From positions 310,001 through 374,000 of the forward strand of contig NZ_CP030041.1 of assembly GCF_003260975.1 (NCBI RefSeq): 64,000 nt of DNA, given 5' to 3'. Both the position numbers and the translations under genes were made by a program. Each line of letters opens with the position of its first letter. Position 1 is the first letter of the stretch. The DNA is from Echinicola strongylocentroti. GTDB lineage: Bacteria; Bacteroidota; Bacteroidia; Cytophagales; Cyclobacteriaceae. Positions 36,306 to 47,200 of this stretch are shown here, piece by piece. The notes beneath the pieces are model-generated. The model made no database searches. It was given only the letters and a program-made list of their open reading frames with translations, and was not told where the DNA came from.

Positions 36306-38642
36306 TTATTTTCTGTTTTCCGTGGCCTCAAATCTCCATATTCCCGGCTTTACTTCAAGACTTATGAATTCCTCGTTTGCTTGGAGCAACTTCACCTTAG
36401 GTAGCTTGTTTTTGAATCTCCCCCTTTTCCAAACTACCTTACCATTTACACTTACCAGTTCTTTTGCAGGAATAAAAACAGTAGCTGTTGTTTGGGCTGG
36501 TGAGGCCAAATCAAGGGCATAAGTATCCGCCGTTTTGTCCACTTCTAAAGTGATATCCCCCTTTACACTAGGTACGATTTGTTTTACGTGAGTGAGATGG
36601 GCCATATTAGGCTTAACTTCGTATTTGCTCCAAGCGACGTCAGTTGCCTTAATGCCCGCTATGTACCGCGACAGCACATAGTTGGGAGCGTTCCAAGCAT
36701 GGTTATAGGTACCCCGCAATTGAGGATGGTACTTTTCGTACAGCGTCGTCAACCACCCCATTTTCACCTGGCTTTCGTATCGCTGTTTCATACGCAACAA
36801 ACCTTTTTCAAATTGTCCCGTGCGCATAATGGCCTCTTCTACGATCCATTCCATATGAGGACTTGCTTTTTGTACTGGCAATAACACGCTATCCACCAAG
36901 ATGTCATAATGCTCTTCATTGGCCAGACCGCTTAGTACGGCCAGCGCACTGGTACGTTCCTCTAATGGTTTGTTTTGTCTTCCGTAATAGCTGCCTTGCC
37001 AATATTCATCTTCAAAGTTTTCGTTGATACTATTGATCCGTTGGGTGTACCAGGGGATATCCTCTGTTATATTTAAAGCAATGGCCATTTTTTTTGCAGA
37101 TTCCAGGGCCATATAATACAAGATCACGTTCACAGGTACCGGGTCAGGATCTACGCCCCAATCCACCCAATTGGCATAACCTTGGCGATGTTCTGGCAAA
37201 CCGTTGGGCATCATTTTCCACAGCTTCAAGTAATCGACCACAGCGGGGTAGGCATTTTCAAGCGTGGATGTGTCGCCTGTATTGTAAAAATAGCTCCATA
37301 TTCCCTGATCGATATATTGCAGACTTTGACCTGTCAACTCACTACTTGTCCCACGATATGCGCCAAATCCCGGCGCCAAACCTTGAATCGTATCCCCATC
37401 ACTATAGGCAATGGTATTGTCAATGGCTTTTTTAAGTAATAAGCGCCCGGGTTCATCCAAGGTATAAAACACGGCCCCTGTTTGATCGGCCACATCGCCT
37501 ATCCATAACCCCCGCTCCCTATCGGGGCAATCCATATAGTTATCTCGGGCACATACGTAAAGGGTATTTCTGGCCATCCACCAAAGTCGGGTATAGAAGC
37601 CATCACTACATTGGAAAGTACCTGTCATCTCCCCCACACCAGTCCAGCGATACTTCAACTCCAGCACTTCCACACCTTTGGGAATGGTGTATGCTACTGA
37701 AGGGCCATTAAACCATGTAAAGCCTTCAAACTCCTGCTCTCCGTCCTTGGTGATATAGGTGGACTGTAGGAGATTAAAGGGATTATCGGTATCCATAACA
37801 ATAGTATTTCCAGCTTTACTTCTTACCTTCAAATACGGGGTTATTTGCTGATTAAAAGGTAGTTTTGCGCTAATCACCAAGGCGCTATCCGTTGTGTTTT
37901 TAAACGGTAGCATGATGGTGCTTTTACCTTGCTTTATACTGAGGGAAGGATAATTCGACAAACCACGGTCGTTCCACTGGGGAATGGAACGCTCCACCAT
38001 ATCACCCCACGGTTTACTATTGGCCTTTCCTTTTTCTGTTGGCGAATGCCAATGGCTATCGTCAAAACCGCCAGTATACCAAGCTTGGTCTGTCCAATCA
38101 GCCATAGCTTTACGGGCATCAAACTTCACGTTATAGGCATTCACCCGGTTAGCTGAGCCACCACCTCCCCCACTAGTAGGATCATAGGCCGGGTGCGCCA
38201 TCATCTTCCAGGAGGCATTGGTATTCAAATCCTGCGCCCATTCTGCCTCTACATAAAGCCCCCCAAAGCCACTGTCTTCATGCGTCTTACGGGTACGCCC
38301 CCAGTACCAAACTAAAACAGCTATGGTGTTTTTGCCTTTTTTTAGGTAAGGTGCAAAATCGACAGGATCATAATAAATGGTATTTGGAGCAGCACCACGG
38401 GCCAAACCACCCTCAAACAACACCATCTCCCCGTTTATGTATAACCAATATTTAGTATCTACTGCAATTTTGGTCAGTGCTTCCAAGGGAACATTGTCAA
38501 GATCGATTGTTTTCCTAAATGCCATCCATGTATTGGCAGCGCCTTCTTCCTCTTGCCATATCCATGCTGCATCAACCGAGTCCTGCGAAAATCCCCTAAA
38601 GGAATTTAAGAACAGCAGTAAATACAAAGTTGCTTTTCTCAT
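36306..38642 (-). CDS. GH78 alpha-L-rhamnosidase, paralogue 2
   Basis: About 778 residues from the ATG at 38642 (MRKATLYLLLFLNSFRGFSQ, a signal peptide). The frame continues 33 codons upstream without signal features, so I prefer this start. Domains follow the first GH78: AAWIWQEEEGAANTWMAFRK, WLYINGEMVLFEGGLARG, and the catalytic CARDNYMDCPDRERGLWIGD with the same Asp-Glu-Asp spacing, then GTYNHAWNAPNYVLSRYIAG near the C-terminus. It should cleave alpha-L-rhamnose from oligosaccharides in the periplasm. Compared with its paralogue it carries a Gly/Ser-rich insertion (YDPTSGGGGGSANRV) and an extra strand pair before the catalytic domain. Confidence 0.93.
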   Translation of the reverse strand: MRKATLYLLLFLNSFRGFSQDSVDAAWIWQEEEGAANTWMAFRKTIDLDNVPLEALTKIAVDTKYWLYINGEMVLFEGGLARGAAPNTIYYDPVDFAPYLKKGKNTIAVLVWYWGRTRKTHEDSGFGGLYVEAEWAQDLNTNASWKMMAHPAYDPTSGGGGGSANRVNAYNVKFDARKAMADWTDQAWYTGGFDDSHWHSPTEKGKANSKPWGDMVERSIPQWNDRGLSNYPSLSIKQGKSTIMLPFKNTTDSALVISAKLPFNQQITPYLKVRSKAGNTIVMDTDNPFNLLQSTYITKDGEQEFEGFTWFNGPSVAYTIPKGVEVLELKYRWTGVGEMTGTFQCSDGFYTRLWWMARNTLYVCARDNYMDCPDRERGLWIGDVADQTGAVFYTLDEPGRLLLKKAIDNTIAYSDGDTIQGLAPGFGAYRGTSSELTGQSLQYIDQGIWSYFYNTGDTSTLENAYPAVVDYLKLWKMMPNGLPEHRQGYANWVDWGVDPDPVPVNVILYYMALESAKKMAIALNITEDIPWYTQRINSINENFEDEYWQGSYYGRQNKPLEERTSALAVLSGLANEEHYDILVDSVLLPVQKASPHMEWIVEEAIMRTGQFEKGLLRMKQRYESQVKMGWLTTLYEKYHPQLRGTYNHAWNAPNYVLSRYIAGIKATDVAWSKYEVKPNMAHLTHVKQIVPSVKGDITLEVDKTADTYALDLASPAQTTATVFIPAKELVSVNGKVVWKRGRFKNKLPKVKLLQANEEFISLEVKPGIWRFEATENRK

Positions 38643-38881
38643 GTCACTTGTTTTTTTGGGTTCATTGAATGGGGCAAAACGGCACCATAGCCTTTCATTG
38701 CTAGTATCACGCACCAAGGACTCAAACCGGGTCCAGGGCAAACTACTGTTCTGCGCAGATAATGTTAACCATTATTATGGTAAGGCTTATCCTGTCTCGT
38801 ACTAGGGCAAACCAAGGCCCCTTATCGTGGAATGCAAGCCAATAAAAATAAAAGGATACAGCAAAGTAGAGAGAATACTTA

Positions 38882-39089
38882 AACCCGGTTTATGCATTAG
38901 CCTATCTATTGCGACCTGATCTGCTGCGACAAAATCAGCCGCTTCACTTTAATTTCCGGTTCTATCTGGCAGCTATACAGGGTAACCGTGGCGGTGCTAT
39001 TCCTACACCTCCAAACTAACTGATTCTCTTTCACTTTCAGCTCTCCACGAGTTATCGGGACAGGCGATGACGCTTCCATAAATCGGGTT
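38882..39089 (+). repeat. R1 MITE-like element, diverged full copy
   Basis: Runs from AACCCGGTTTATGCATTAG to AATCGGGTT, with TTAA at both outer ends. It shares AAATCAGCCGCTTCACTTTA and CTCCAAACTAACTGATTCTC with other copies, but has a 20-base expansion (GTTCTATCTGGCAGCTATAC) in the middle. It abuts the GH106 stop codon (39093). Confidence 0.75.
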
Positions 39090-39092
39090 AAA

Positions 39093-42000
39093 TCACTTGG
39101 ACAGTTCCAACACCTCAACCTGTTGGTAGCACCTAATGACAACGGGGCCCAGTAATCCTGAAGTTTTCAGTGTAGAACCTTTATCCCAGTGTTTGTAAGA
39201 AGAAAAGGTGGTACGACCTAAAGGGCGATCAATATCAGGCGCAAGCCATTTGGGCAAAGACGCTAATTGCCTACCTTCTCGTTTGTAATCCAAGGGCAAT
39301 TGCTCGTCCCCAATTAACCGGTTAGGCCACAGGTTAGTAACGCGTACTTCGAGTGTATTTTCTCCTTCCCTTACGTAATCTCCGATTTTCACCCTGAAGG
39401 GAGCCCTCCATAATACGCCGGCATTTTCTCCATTAACGATCACCTCGGCCATTACACCGACACGCCCAAGATCTAACTCCAAGGCTTGATTTGATCGTAG
39501 CATATCCTCTGGAAGTTTGAACTTATTTTTATAGGTCGCCGTACCGGAGAAATAACGTATCCTATCTTTAGAGAAATCGGACCACGAAAAGAGCTCATTA
39601 ACATGCGCTATTTCAGGCATTCCTTGCTGGTCAGGGAAGCTAGCCTCCCATTGCCCTGTCAGTTCAATTGGTGTAGGCACTGATGCTACTTGAACGGTGC
39701 CTGTTTCTCCTTTTGAAGTAGTATAGGCCAGTTTACCAGTGTAGGGGCTTTCCCATATCACTTTATTGCCCTCCGTAAAAAGCTTCGGTTCAGGACGCTC
39801 CCTGGTCAGATCAAGTGTTTCCCCTTCCGGAATAGACAGCGAATAGGTCTCTCCGCCTGTAGCGTAGCTTATTCGCAATATTTTGTTTTTACCTTCCACA
39901 GGTCCCACTTCGACTAAATCGTCTTCAACAGGGATTTCAAGAATGCCTGAAGACAGCATTCCTTTTATCTTTTTAGTAATATCATAGGTTTGGTATTCAT
40001 CTGGCACACCAACGGTTTCCGGTTTAAATTTCCCGAATACAGCCCTGATGATTTTCATATCTCCAGTAGTACTTGCATCAATATTTACAGCTTCTCTTTC
40101 CATGGCCTTGATCACCCGGACACTATCACCTATGGCATATTTCATTCTGAACTCCTTGGTATACCCCATTGCAGGATCACAATCACATAGCTCTCTACTG
40201 GCAATTATATTGAGTTGGTTATTTTTGATTTCTTTGGTCACCACATCAGTTATATCAATTAGCCCTTCCTGTAGGAAATTGCCATATTCCACTTTGATAA
40301 TCTCCAAACCAGGAAGTCGCTGAGGTTTTGGCCGTTTAAGGCTAGGTGTTGTTTTTACCATATTATGGACGGATGCGGTTGGTTCCTTAAAAACCACAAA
40401 AACCGCTTCTTCCTGCCCTAAATGTACTGGAACACTGATTGTCCCATCCTTATTCTGTCTCCATTCTGCCAGCTTCATGATTTCACCGGTTTCTGCATTC
40501 CAGATTTCGGGCTTTTTCCTTGCTACTCTGAACCGAAAAACCATATCCCTACTTTGTTTTCGAGAATTGGCAACAAAATATATGTCCGTATCCACCACTT
40601 GTCTGTGTATAAAGGTAATATCAGCAGGGTTTCCCTGCTCCACATTAAAGTCGGGTGAAATTGGCGTCTTTTTCAGGTACTCATCGATAGAAATATCGTT
40701 GACCATGCCTCTGCCCCATAATTCACCAGCTATTCGCTCCACTATATCATCACATGCTGGATAGCCCATTAAGCTGGGGGATTTTTTGGGTTTTGGCCCA
40801 ATGACCTTGGCTCCTGCTCTCACCAACTCTTCTATTTGCTTCAAGGTTTCGGGTCTTACCCATTCTATTTCGGGCAAGACCAGCACCCTGTACTTCCCTC
40901 CTACAGGAGTTTGGATTTGCCCGTTCTCTACTTTCAGTGATCCGAGTTTACCGGAACCTATCAAATCATAATCATAACCCAGTGATTTAATTTCCGGCAA
41001 AAGAAATGCAGAATTTGGCGAGGAATCTCCCGTAAACACCAGCACATCCGCCACACTTTTCCCTTGTTGTAACAAAAACTGTGACCTTCCTATATAATCC
41101 ATAAACGCCTTCCCTTGTCTCCACCAGGTATTTAGTCGATTAAAATCGGTGCCAAACATCCCAAGGGCTAAACCTGGCCCCACATCCCAAGGCTGATGCA
41201 CATAGGTATGAAAGATAAACCTGGTAATGCCCTGTGCCCAAGCCTGGTCTCCGATGGACTTTAACGTCGCAGGATGCTCATCCCAACCTCCAATTCCGGT
41301 AAATGATTCTGCCCCTACTATGGAACTGCCATTCAAGTGGGCTATTGATGAAACAAATTTTGGAGAATCAAAGAAAGGGTACCCTCCGCTCCAAAATTCA
41401 CACATGACGATATCGCCTGTGGCCCCTACCTGCATATTGTCAAATGGCCCCCAATAAGGCTCCACAGAGAATTTCATTCCTGCCTTATGGCACAACTCTG
41501 CAAAGTGTCCATAATAATTCTCGGCCATTAAGTCCCCTATTGTACGACGAAAATCCCAAAGGAAACGCTCTGTCTCCTCGCCACTCTCGACATAATATCC
41601 GGCCATGGTAGGCAGGTACGAAAGTATCTCATATCCTCTTAAGCGCTCAAACTTTTTATCAAAGCCAGCTGTCCAGTTGGCTGTCCCCACTTCGTAACTA
41701 TCGATGAGGCAATTATTCACTACAGTTCCGACCAAATCACCGAGTTTATTGATAATAGGCTCGATACCTCCTTTCCAGTGCTCATCGACTGCTCTTTTGC
41801 TCATCTTGTCACACTCTAAGCCATGTCCGCCAGCAATTGCTGGATGATTTTTCTTGCCTGTAGGAGTATGGCCAAGCCTTAGTATCACCCATTCTCCTTC
41901 TGGCACCTCCCACTCCAGTAAACCATCTTTGGAAAGCCTGGAAGTGAGGTCTACGATCTCCTCTTTATGAACCAAAGCAGCAACTGGAACATCCTTGGTA

Positions 42001-42605
42001 TCCGGTGCCAAATGATTCCGCACACGTCCTGCTAAATTCTTATAATCCAACCCATCAATTTTAATATCTTTTTCCGGCTTGGGAAAAGCCAGAACAGCGA
42101 TATCTTCATAATAATCAAGTTTCTTTTCAGGCTCCGGCAAAAGCGCCTTATAGGTAACCCCTCCTTCGACAAGGACCTCACTGTACACGACCGTTTGCAT
42201 GGCATATTCAGGGGTAATCCAAGGGCCTCCGCTGGAAGACCAGCCCGAACTATTATGAAATGAAAGCTCCAGATCCAGTCGCTTTGCTTCTGTGGCGGCA
42301 AAGTAAAAATAATCTAGCCACTCCTCACTTAAGTATTCTACTGGACCTTGAGGAAAGTCCAAATGGACATTAAAAAGTTGTGCCTCTTGGATCCCCATTT
42401 CCTTCATTGCTTCAAGATCGGCCGTTATGCCTTCCCGCGACACATTCCCACTGATCCAGTGCCACCAGGTACGGGCCTTCGCTTCGGATGGGGGATTTTC
42501 AAACCCCGCTTGAAGCTGTCCTTCGTCACTGGAATACGGCGATTGAGCATTAACAGTAAAAAAGAAAGACAAAGTGACACAAAGTGAAAATAAAAACAAC
42601 CTCAT
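39093..42605 (-). CDS. GH106 alpha-L-rhamnosidase
   Basis: 1170 residues with a signal peptide (MRLFLFSLCVTLSFFFTVNAQ). The GH106 signature begins at about residue 40: SEAKARTWWHWISGNVSREGITADLEAMKEMGIQEAQLF, then LSFHNSSGWSSSGGPWI and FSVEPYWGPFDNMQVGATGD. The C-terminal ~200 residues form galactose-binding-like beta-sandwiches (LELDLGRVGVMAEVIVNGENAGVLWRAPF). Family members remove alpha-L-rhamnose from pectic rhamnogalacturonans. It lies between the GH78 and GH105 genes, and R1 repeats sit at both of its flanks. Assignment to the family is firm, linkage specificity is not. Confidence 0.94.
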   Translation of the reverse strand: MRLFLFSLCVTLSFFFTVNAQSPYSSDEGQLQAGFENPPSEAKARTWWHWISGNVSREGITADLEAMKEMGIQEAQLFNVHLDFPQGPVEYLSEEWLDYFYFAATEAKRLDLELSFHNSSGWSSSGGPWITPEYAMQTVVYSEVLVEGGVTYKALLPEPEKKLDYYEDIAVLAFPKPEKDIKIDGLDYKNLAGRVRNHLAPDTKDVPVAALVHKEEIVDLTSRLSKDGLLEWEVPEGEWVILRLGHTPTGKKNHPAIAGGHGLECDKMSKRAVDEHWKGGIEPIINKLGDLVGTVVNNCLIDSYEVGTANWTAGFDKKFERLRGYEILSYLPTMAGYYVESGEETERFLWDFRRTIGDLMAENYYGHFAELCHKAGMKFSVEPYWGPFDNMQVGATGDIVMCEFWSGGYPFFDSPKFVSSIAHLNGSSIVGAESFTGIGGWDEHPATLKSIGDQAWAQGITRFIFHTYVHQPWDVGPGLALGMFGTDFNRLNTWWRQGKAFMDYIGRSQFLLQQGKSVADVLVFTGDSSPNSAFLLPEIKSLGYDYDLIGSGKLGSLKVENGQIQTPVGGKYRVLVLPEIEWVRPETLKQIEELVRAGAKVIGPKPKKSPSLMGYPACDDIVERIAGELWGRGMVNDISIDEYLKKTPISPDFNVEQGNPADITFIHRQVVDTDIYFVANSRKQSRDMVFRFRVARKKPEIWNAETGEIMKLAEWRQNKDGTISVPVHLGQEEAVFVVFKEPTASVHNMVKTTPSLKRPKPQRLPGLEIIKVEYGNFLQEGLIDITDVVTKEIKNNQLNIIASRELCDCDPAMGYTKEFRMKYAIGDSVRVIKAMEREAVNIDASTTGDMKIIRAVFGKFKPETVGVPDEYQTYDITKKIKGMLSSGILEIPVEDDLVEVGPVEGKNKILRISYATGGETYSLSIPEGETLDLTRERPEPKLFTEGNKVIWESPYTGKLAYTTSKGETGTVQVASVPTPIELTGQWEASFPDQQGMPEIAHVNELFSWSDFSKDRIRYFSGTATYKNKFKLPEDMLRSNQALELDLGRVGVMAEVIVNGENAGVLWRAPFRVKIGDYVREGENTLEVRVTNLWPNRLIGDEQLPLDYKREGRQLASLPKWLAPDIDRPLGRTTFSSYKHWDKGSTLKTSGLLGPVVIRCYQQVEVLELSK

Positions 42606-42688
42606 AATAACTTAATTTTATTGGCCACCGATCAATCAACAAACATTTCATCTTTATAAGGACCGCTTTCACCTGTTGTCCATAGTTG

Positions 42689-42783
42689 AACCCGGAAAAT
42701 GCATTAGCCTATCTATGTCACGACGCACAGGTACCGTGGTCTGGTCCGTCGCGGCGGACGCGCACACCGAAAACCATCTGATT
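42689..42783 (+). repeat. R1 dispersed repeat, partial copy
   Basis: Starts AACCCGGAAAATGCATTAGC and then carries GACGCACAGG and a GC-rich palindrome (GTCCGTCGCGGCGGAC). It runs up to the GH105 stop codon at 42784; the right-hand end is missing or has been absorbed. Confidence 0.65.
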
Positions 42784-43917
42784 CTATTCCTGTAATTTCA
42801 AAATCTCACTTCCTGCCAAAAGAAAGGCGCCAGTGCCAAAGTTTTGCCAACTGTCCACGCTTGCCGGTTCGGGAGAAGCTCCAATATTCTGGACCCAGCC
42901 TACCATACCGTCATCATGTTGGCATTTGGTCAAGGCCTTCCAAGCTTTTTTCACAGCGGGTAAGTAGGTATCCTTTTCCAAATATCCATTGTTGATCCCC
43001 CAGGTAAGAGCATAGGTGAAAAAACCACTACCACTGACTTCACCATGATCATAAGATGCTGGGCTTAAGAGACTCGTCCTCCATAGTCCATCCTTATGCT
43101 GAAGCTCTACAATTCGTTCTGCCATCTGTACAAAAAGTCCCTCGTAAAAATCCCGGTGGTCATAGTCCTCGGGCATATCTTCTAATATCAAGGCCAATCC
43201 TCCTATTACCCAGCCATTTCCCCTGGACCAAAACACTTTCTTGCCATTTGGCTCATTGATGTCTTTTTCTGATCCCTTCCATATGAACCTGGCATCTCTG
43301 GCAAATAGGTGTTCATCTTGGTCATACAGCTTGTCGTAGGTTTCTTTGTAGTACTTGTGCATAGCATCCAGGTATTTCTGATCTCCTGTATGTTTAGCAT
43401 AAAGGTTGATCACTGGCGGTGCCATGAAGAGCGCATCACACCACCACCATAATATGTTTTTTACCTCATCACCATTTTTGGCATTTTTCCACTTATTGTC
43501 CATAAACAAGTGCTCGTCCAAGAATGCTTTTGTCGGTGCCAAATCCACCAAACCTTTCCGTCCCTCAGCCTTGTCCACATACAAGTAACTATATGAAATA
43601 GCGATGTCATCTGCATGTTCCCTCCTCTCGAAGGTGTCCCAACTATTTTGATAGCCCATATTTTTTAATGCTGCCATAAAAAACTGATCCCCTGTGGCCG
43701 CATGTGCGCGTGCCACCCCAGTATAATAGGCACCATTGGTCCAGTCAGTGGGAGCCACCGCATAGATTGGGTGGGCTTCCTGCCATTCCATGGCTGCTAT
43801 CATTTTACGCTTTATCCATTCCTTATCAAAAGCTTTTTGTGCCACTACATTACCAGTGGACACTGATCCAGCCAAAACAATCAATACAAATAACCTTGTC
43901 AATAATTTACTTATCAT
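42784..43917 (-). CDS. GH105 unsaturated glucuronyl/rhamnogalacturonyl hydrolase
   Basis: 377 residues with a signal peptide ([23 protein letters not shown]). It hydrolyses the 4,5-unsaturated uronic acid that lyases leave at non-reducing ends. Seen: HADDIAIS (about 101) and [13 protein letters not shown] with the general-acid Asp at about 161, the typical [33 protein letters not shown], and the closing [18 protein letters not shown]. Its presence between lyase and rhamnosidase genes implies that the target polymer alternates uronic acid and rhamnose, as in rhamnogalacturonan or ulvan. The family call is firm. Flanked on both sides by R1 repeats. Confidence 0.94.
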   Translation of the reverse strand: MISKLLTRLFVLIVLAGSVSTGNVVAQKAFDKEWIKRKMIAAMEWQEAHPIYAVAPTDWTNGAYYTGVARAHAATGDQFFMAALKNMGYQNSWDTFERREHADDIAISYSYLYVDKAEGRKGLVDLAPTKAFLDEHLFMDNKWKNAKNGDEVKNILWWWCDALFMAPPVINLYAKHTGDQKYLDAMHKYYKETYDKLYDQDEHLFARDARFIWKGSEKDINEPNGKKVFWSRGNGWVIGGLALILEDMPEDYDHRDFYEGLFVQMAERIVELQHKDGLWRTSLLSPASYDHGEVSGSGFFTYALTWGINNGYLEKDTYLPAVKKAWKALTKCQHDDGMVGWVQNIGASPEPASVDSWQNFGTGAFLLAGSEILKLQE

Positions 43918-43974
43918 CTTCTTTTCTTTTTATATCGCACATGGTACAGCATGCCCAATGACCTAAAATCCTTA

Positions 43975-44144
43975 AACCCTGAAAATGCATTAGCCTATCT
44001 GTTGCGACCTGAAACTGCTTCAAAATCAGCCGTTTCACTTTAGTTTTCGGCATAACTGTAGCGGTGCTACGCTAATGCCTCCAAACTAACTGATTTTCTT
44101 GCAATTTCAGCTCTCACTACGATTCCTAACGCATAATCCGGGTT
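43975..44144 (+). repeat. R1 MITE-like element, full copy (shortened)
   Basis: From AACCCTGAAAATGCATTAGC to the complement of AACCCGGATTATGCGTTAG; shorter than the 188-bp copies because CTACGCCACGGCGCACAGG is missing. The right half (CTCCAAACTAACTGATTTTC, CAATTTCAGCTCTCACTACG) is identical to the copy at 20877-21064. It lies in the gap between the GH105 and sulfatase-GH78 genes. Confidence 0.85.
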
Positions 44145-44218
44145 AAATCACAGTGGGCAAAACCGATATGTTCACTCAAAATTCAGCCTATGGCCGGGGT
44201 TATAAAATACATCCTGTT

Positions 44219-47200
44219 TTAAAAGGAATTAACCTTTAACTGTATCCGGTGTTTACCAGGTTCCAAACGGATGCTACTAAAGGCAGACGGTACATTTTGC
44301 CCATTATGGATCAGGTCCTTGCCTTCAAGGTCACCAAGTGAAAACTCCCCTACCATATTGGCAGGTATCTCAATCTCGTAGGTTTGTAAGCGGGCGCCAT
44401 TATAAGTATAGGTACCTTTTATGGTTCCCAATATCGTCGGCACCTCAATAGCACTGGACTTCAGCGAACTCATCTGTGGGTGGATCGTAGCTACTCCAAA
44501 CCCGGGAGTTTTTGGCTTGATTCCCCATAGGCCCCGTGGAATGACATTCGCAGGGACTGCCCCCCAAGCATGGTTCCAGTCCAAGTTAAACTTGTATTTA
44601 TTGTCCCAAGCTTCCAGCGTTATCGTGGAACCAAGGCGGATCATATTGTACCAACTTCTGTCACTGGTGTCCGTCAGCAGCTCCAGGGCATAGTCTTCCT
44701 CACCGGCACTGTACAGTCCATCCATTAAATACTGGGAACCATACACACTACAGGCCATCCCTCTTGACTTTACAAAATCCAGGACGGATTCCCTGTATTG
44801 CTCTGGTACCAAGCCAAAAGCCAAGGGCATCATATTGGCATGCAATGAAGCATGGTCCGTCCCAATGCCGTCTAGGTACACCCCTCGTTCGGTATCAAAC
44901 ATCTGCTCGTTTATCGCTTTTTTTACCTTGGCTGCCCTAAGCTCAAAATCCATCACTTCCTGTGCTTTTCCCATGATCTTGGCAAACCCGGCCATGATCT
45001 TCATATTCTCATAGTAAAAGGCATTGATCACGGTATTATAAGGCTTAAACACAAACCCGTCCTGTTCACCAACAAAGGTGCTGTCTCCTCCAAACCGAGC
45101 AGGGGGCCAATCCACGATATCGGTAAGTTTCTTATGATAACCTTCTTTGAAACCGAGCTTTAACATGTACTCATGGTCTACACTATCGGAAGTGATCAAC
45201 CCGTCCTCATTGGCCAGTTCATATAGCGTTTTATATTTCAACGGCTCATAATATCGCTCTATCAGCTCAGTATTACCTGTATACATATAGTCAGCATACA
45301 GCATTAGGGCTACATGTTGTTGCCATTCAGTGGGCCAAGTGGGGTGCTCCATAAAATATTCTATGGTCCTTCTGGCCATGGCATATTCACGGTCCGTGGT
45401 ATAATGGCTTAGCTGGTTCAGGTAGGCGTCTGCCTCATAGGGGATCCGTTCCCTATCTCCATCCACATACAGGCCATTGAAAGTCGTGGCCTTTATGGAA
45501 TATTTGCACAGCCTCCATACTTGGTTTAGGATATTGTCCGAACTCTCAAAAAAGCTGGCTTCATCGTCAAAATAAGTATGAAAGGCCAGCTGTTCGAAAT
45601 CATCTTTGTCAAGGGTACCTTTTGCTCCCTCTACTTCGGCATATCGGTAGGGCACCAGTATGGGCGTACCTTCTGGTAGTGGCAAAGCCTTATTGGGCAG
45701 GGTGTTTTTGGTATTCTTGTGGACAGGCAGCTGATAATGCGTTTTGTCCGGGGACACTCCCACTTTGATTTCCTGATAGCGGATGTTGCTCTTTGCCGGT
45801 GGGGTACGGCTGACAGACTGACCATCCAGCATCTCCCCAATCCTGAAAACAAGGGTATCCGGCGTGGCTGCTTTATAGTTGAATTCCATCGTGGCAAATG
45901 CCGCCCTACCAAAATCCATGAAATATACATCCCCACGTTTCTCAAAAGTCACTGGTTTGATCCTGCTGACTTGCTGAAGATTTGCAGTAGAGATCATATT
46001 ACTTTCGCCCTTACCAACGGTAAATTCTTGCGCCTCGGAGTAATCCACCAGCCTGTTTGCCTCATCCCATATCCTCACTTTCCAATAGTACGTTTCTCCC
46101 GCTTTGAGTGGGGGGCCTTGGTATTCTATATTATTGGAAGCTCCGGACCTTACTTGTCCACTATCCCATACATCTCCTTGATTGTACCCAATTGCCTCAC
46201 GGCTAGAGGCCAATAGAATTTGATAGGCAGACTGAAAACGGGACTCCCCTGGCACCTTCCATCCAAACTCCGGCCTGGTGTCCAATACCTGAACATCCTC
46301 TTCAGGAGCCCTGATTAGTTCGACAGTTAATCCTGAAGGAGTAGCTCTGTATTTATCACTGTTTTCCTTGATCAACTCATCGCATTTGGCACGAAGCCGA
46401 TCGGCTACTTCCTTATATTCCGGATCATTGATCAGGTTATTCACTTCCAAGGGATCCTTCTTCAAATAGTACAGCTCCTCTACGGACTTATCGTTTACAT
46501 ATCGGAAATATTTCCATTCTGCGGTACGCACCCCTTCACTTGGTGGGATTTCGTCAAACTCCCATATGTGCTCGACCAGCACAGTATCCCTGTCAAGATG
46601 CCGCTCGTCTTTTTCTACCAAGGGCTTTAAACTTCTCCCTTGCCAACTTTCGGGAGCCTCCACACCTGCAAAATCAGCAATGGTGGATGGTATATCTATG
46701 TTCAATACCATGTCCTTGATATCGCGCTGCCTTTTCACTCTTGGATCGTAGATGATCAGAGGAACACGAATGGAATTATCATACATGAGCCATTTTCCCG
46801 CCAACTGTCTCTCGCCCAAGAAATACCCATTGTCACCCATCACAATAATGATGGTATTTTCATCCAGGTTCTTTTCCTTTAACTTCTCACGGATCTTGGT
46901 GATCTCTTGATCGATGCCAGCGATCATCCTATAATATCCCTTTAAGCTGTGTTGGTATTTTTCGGGCGTATCATAACGCCACGTCCATCGAAGGCGGTTA
47001 AAGCCATCCCTGACAAACTGGGGCTGGGCATCAAAATATTCCCTGTCCCCAAGCGCCGGGCCGGGGATAGTGGTATTTTCGAGAAGTCCAGCGGTGGACT
47101 GTTGCCAAAAATATTGCTCCGGAGCCCCATCATGTGCATGGGGAGCACTGAAGCTAAGAGACAGGCAGAACGGTTGGTCAGCGGGTGTGTCATCCAAGAA

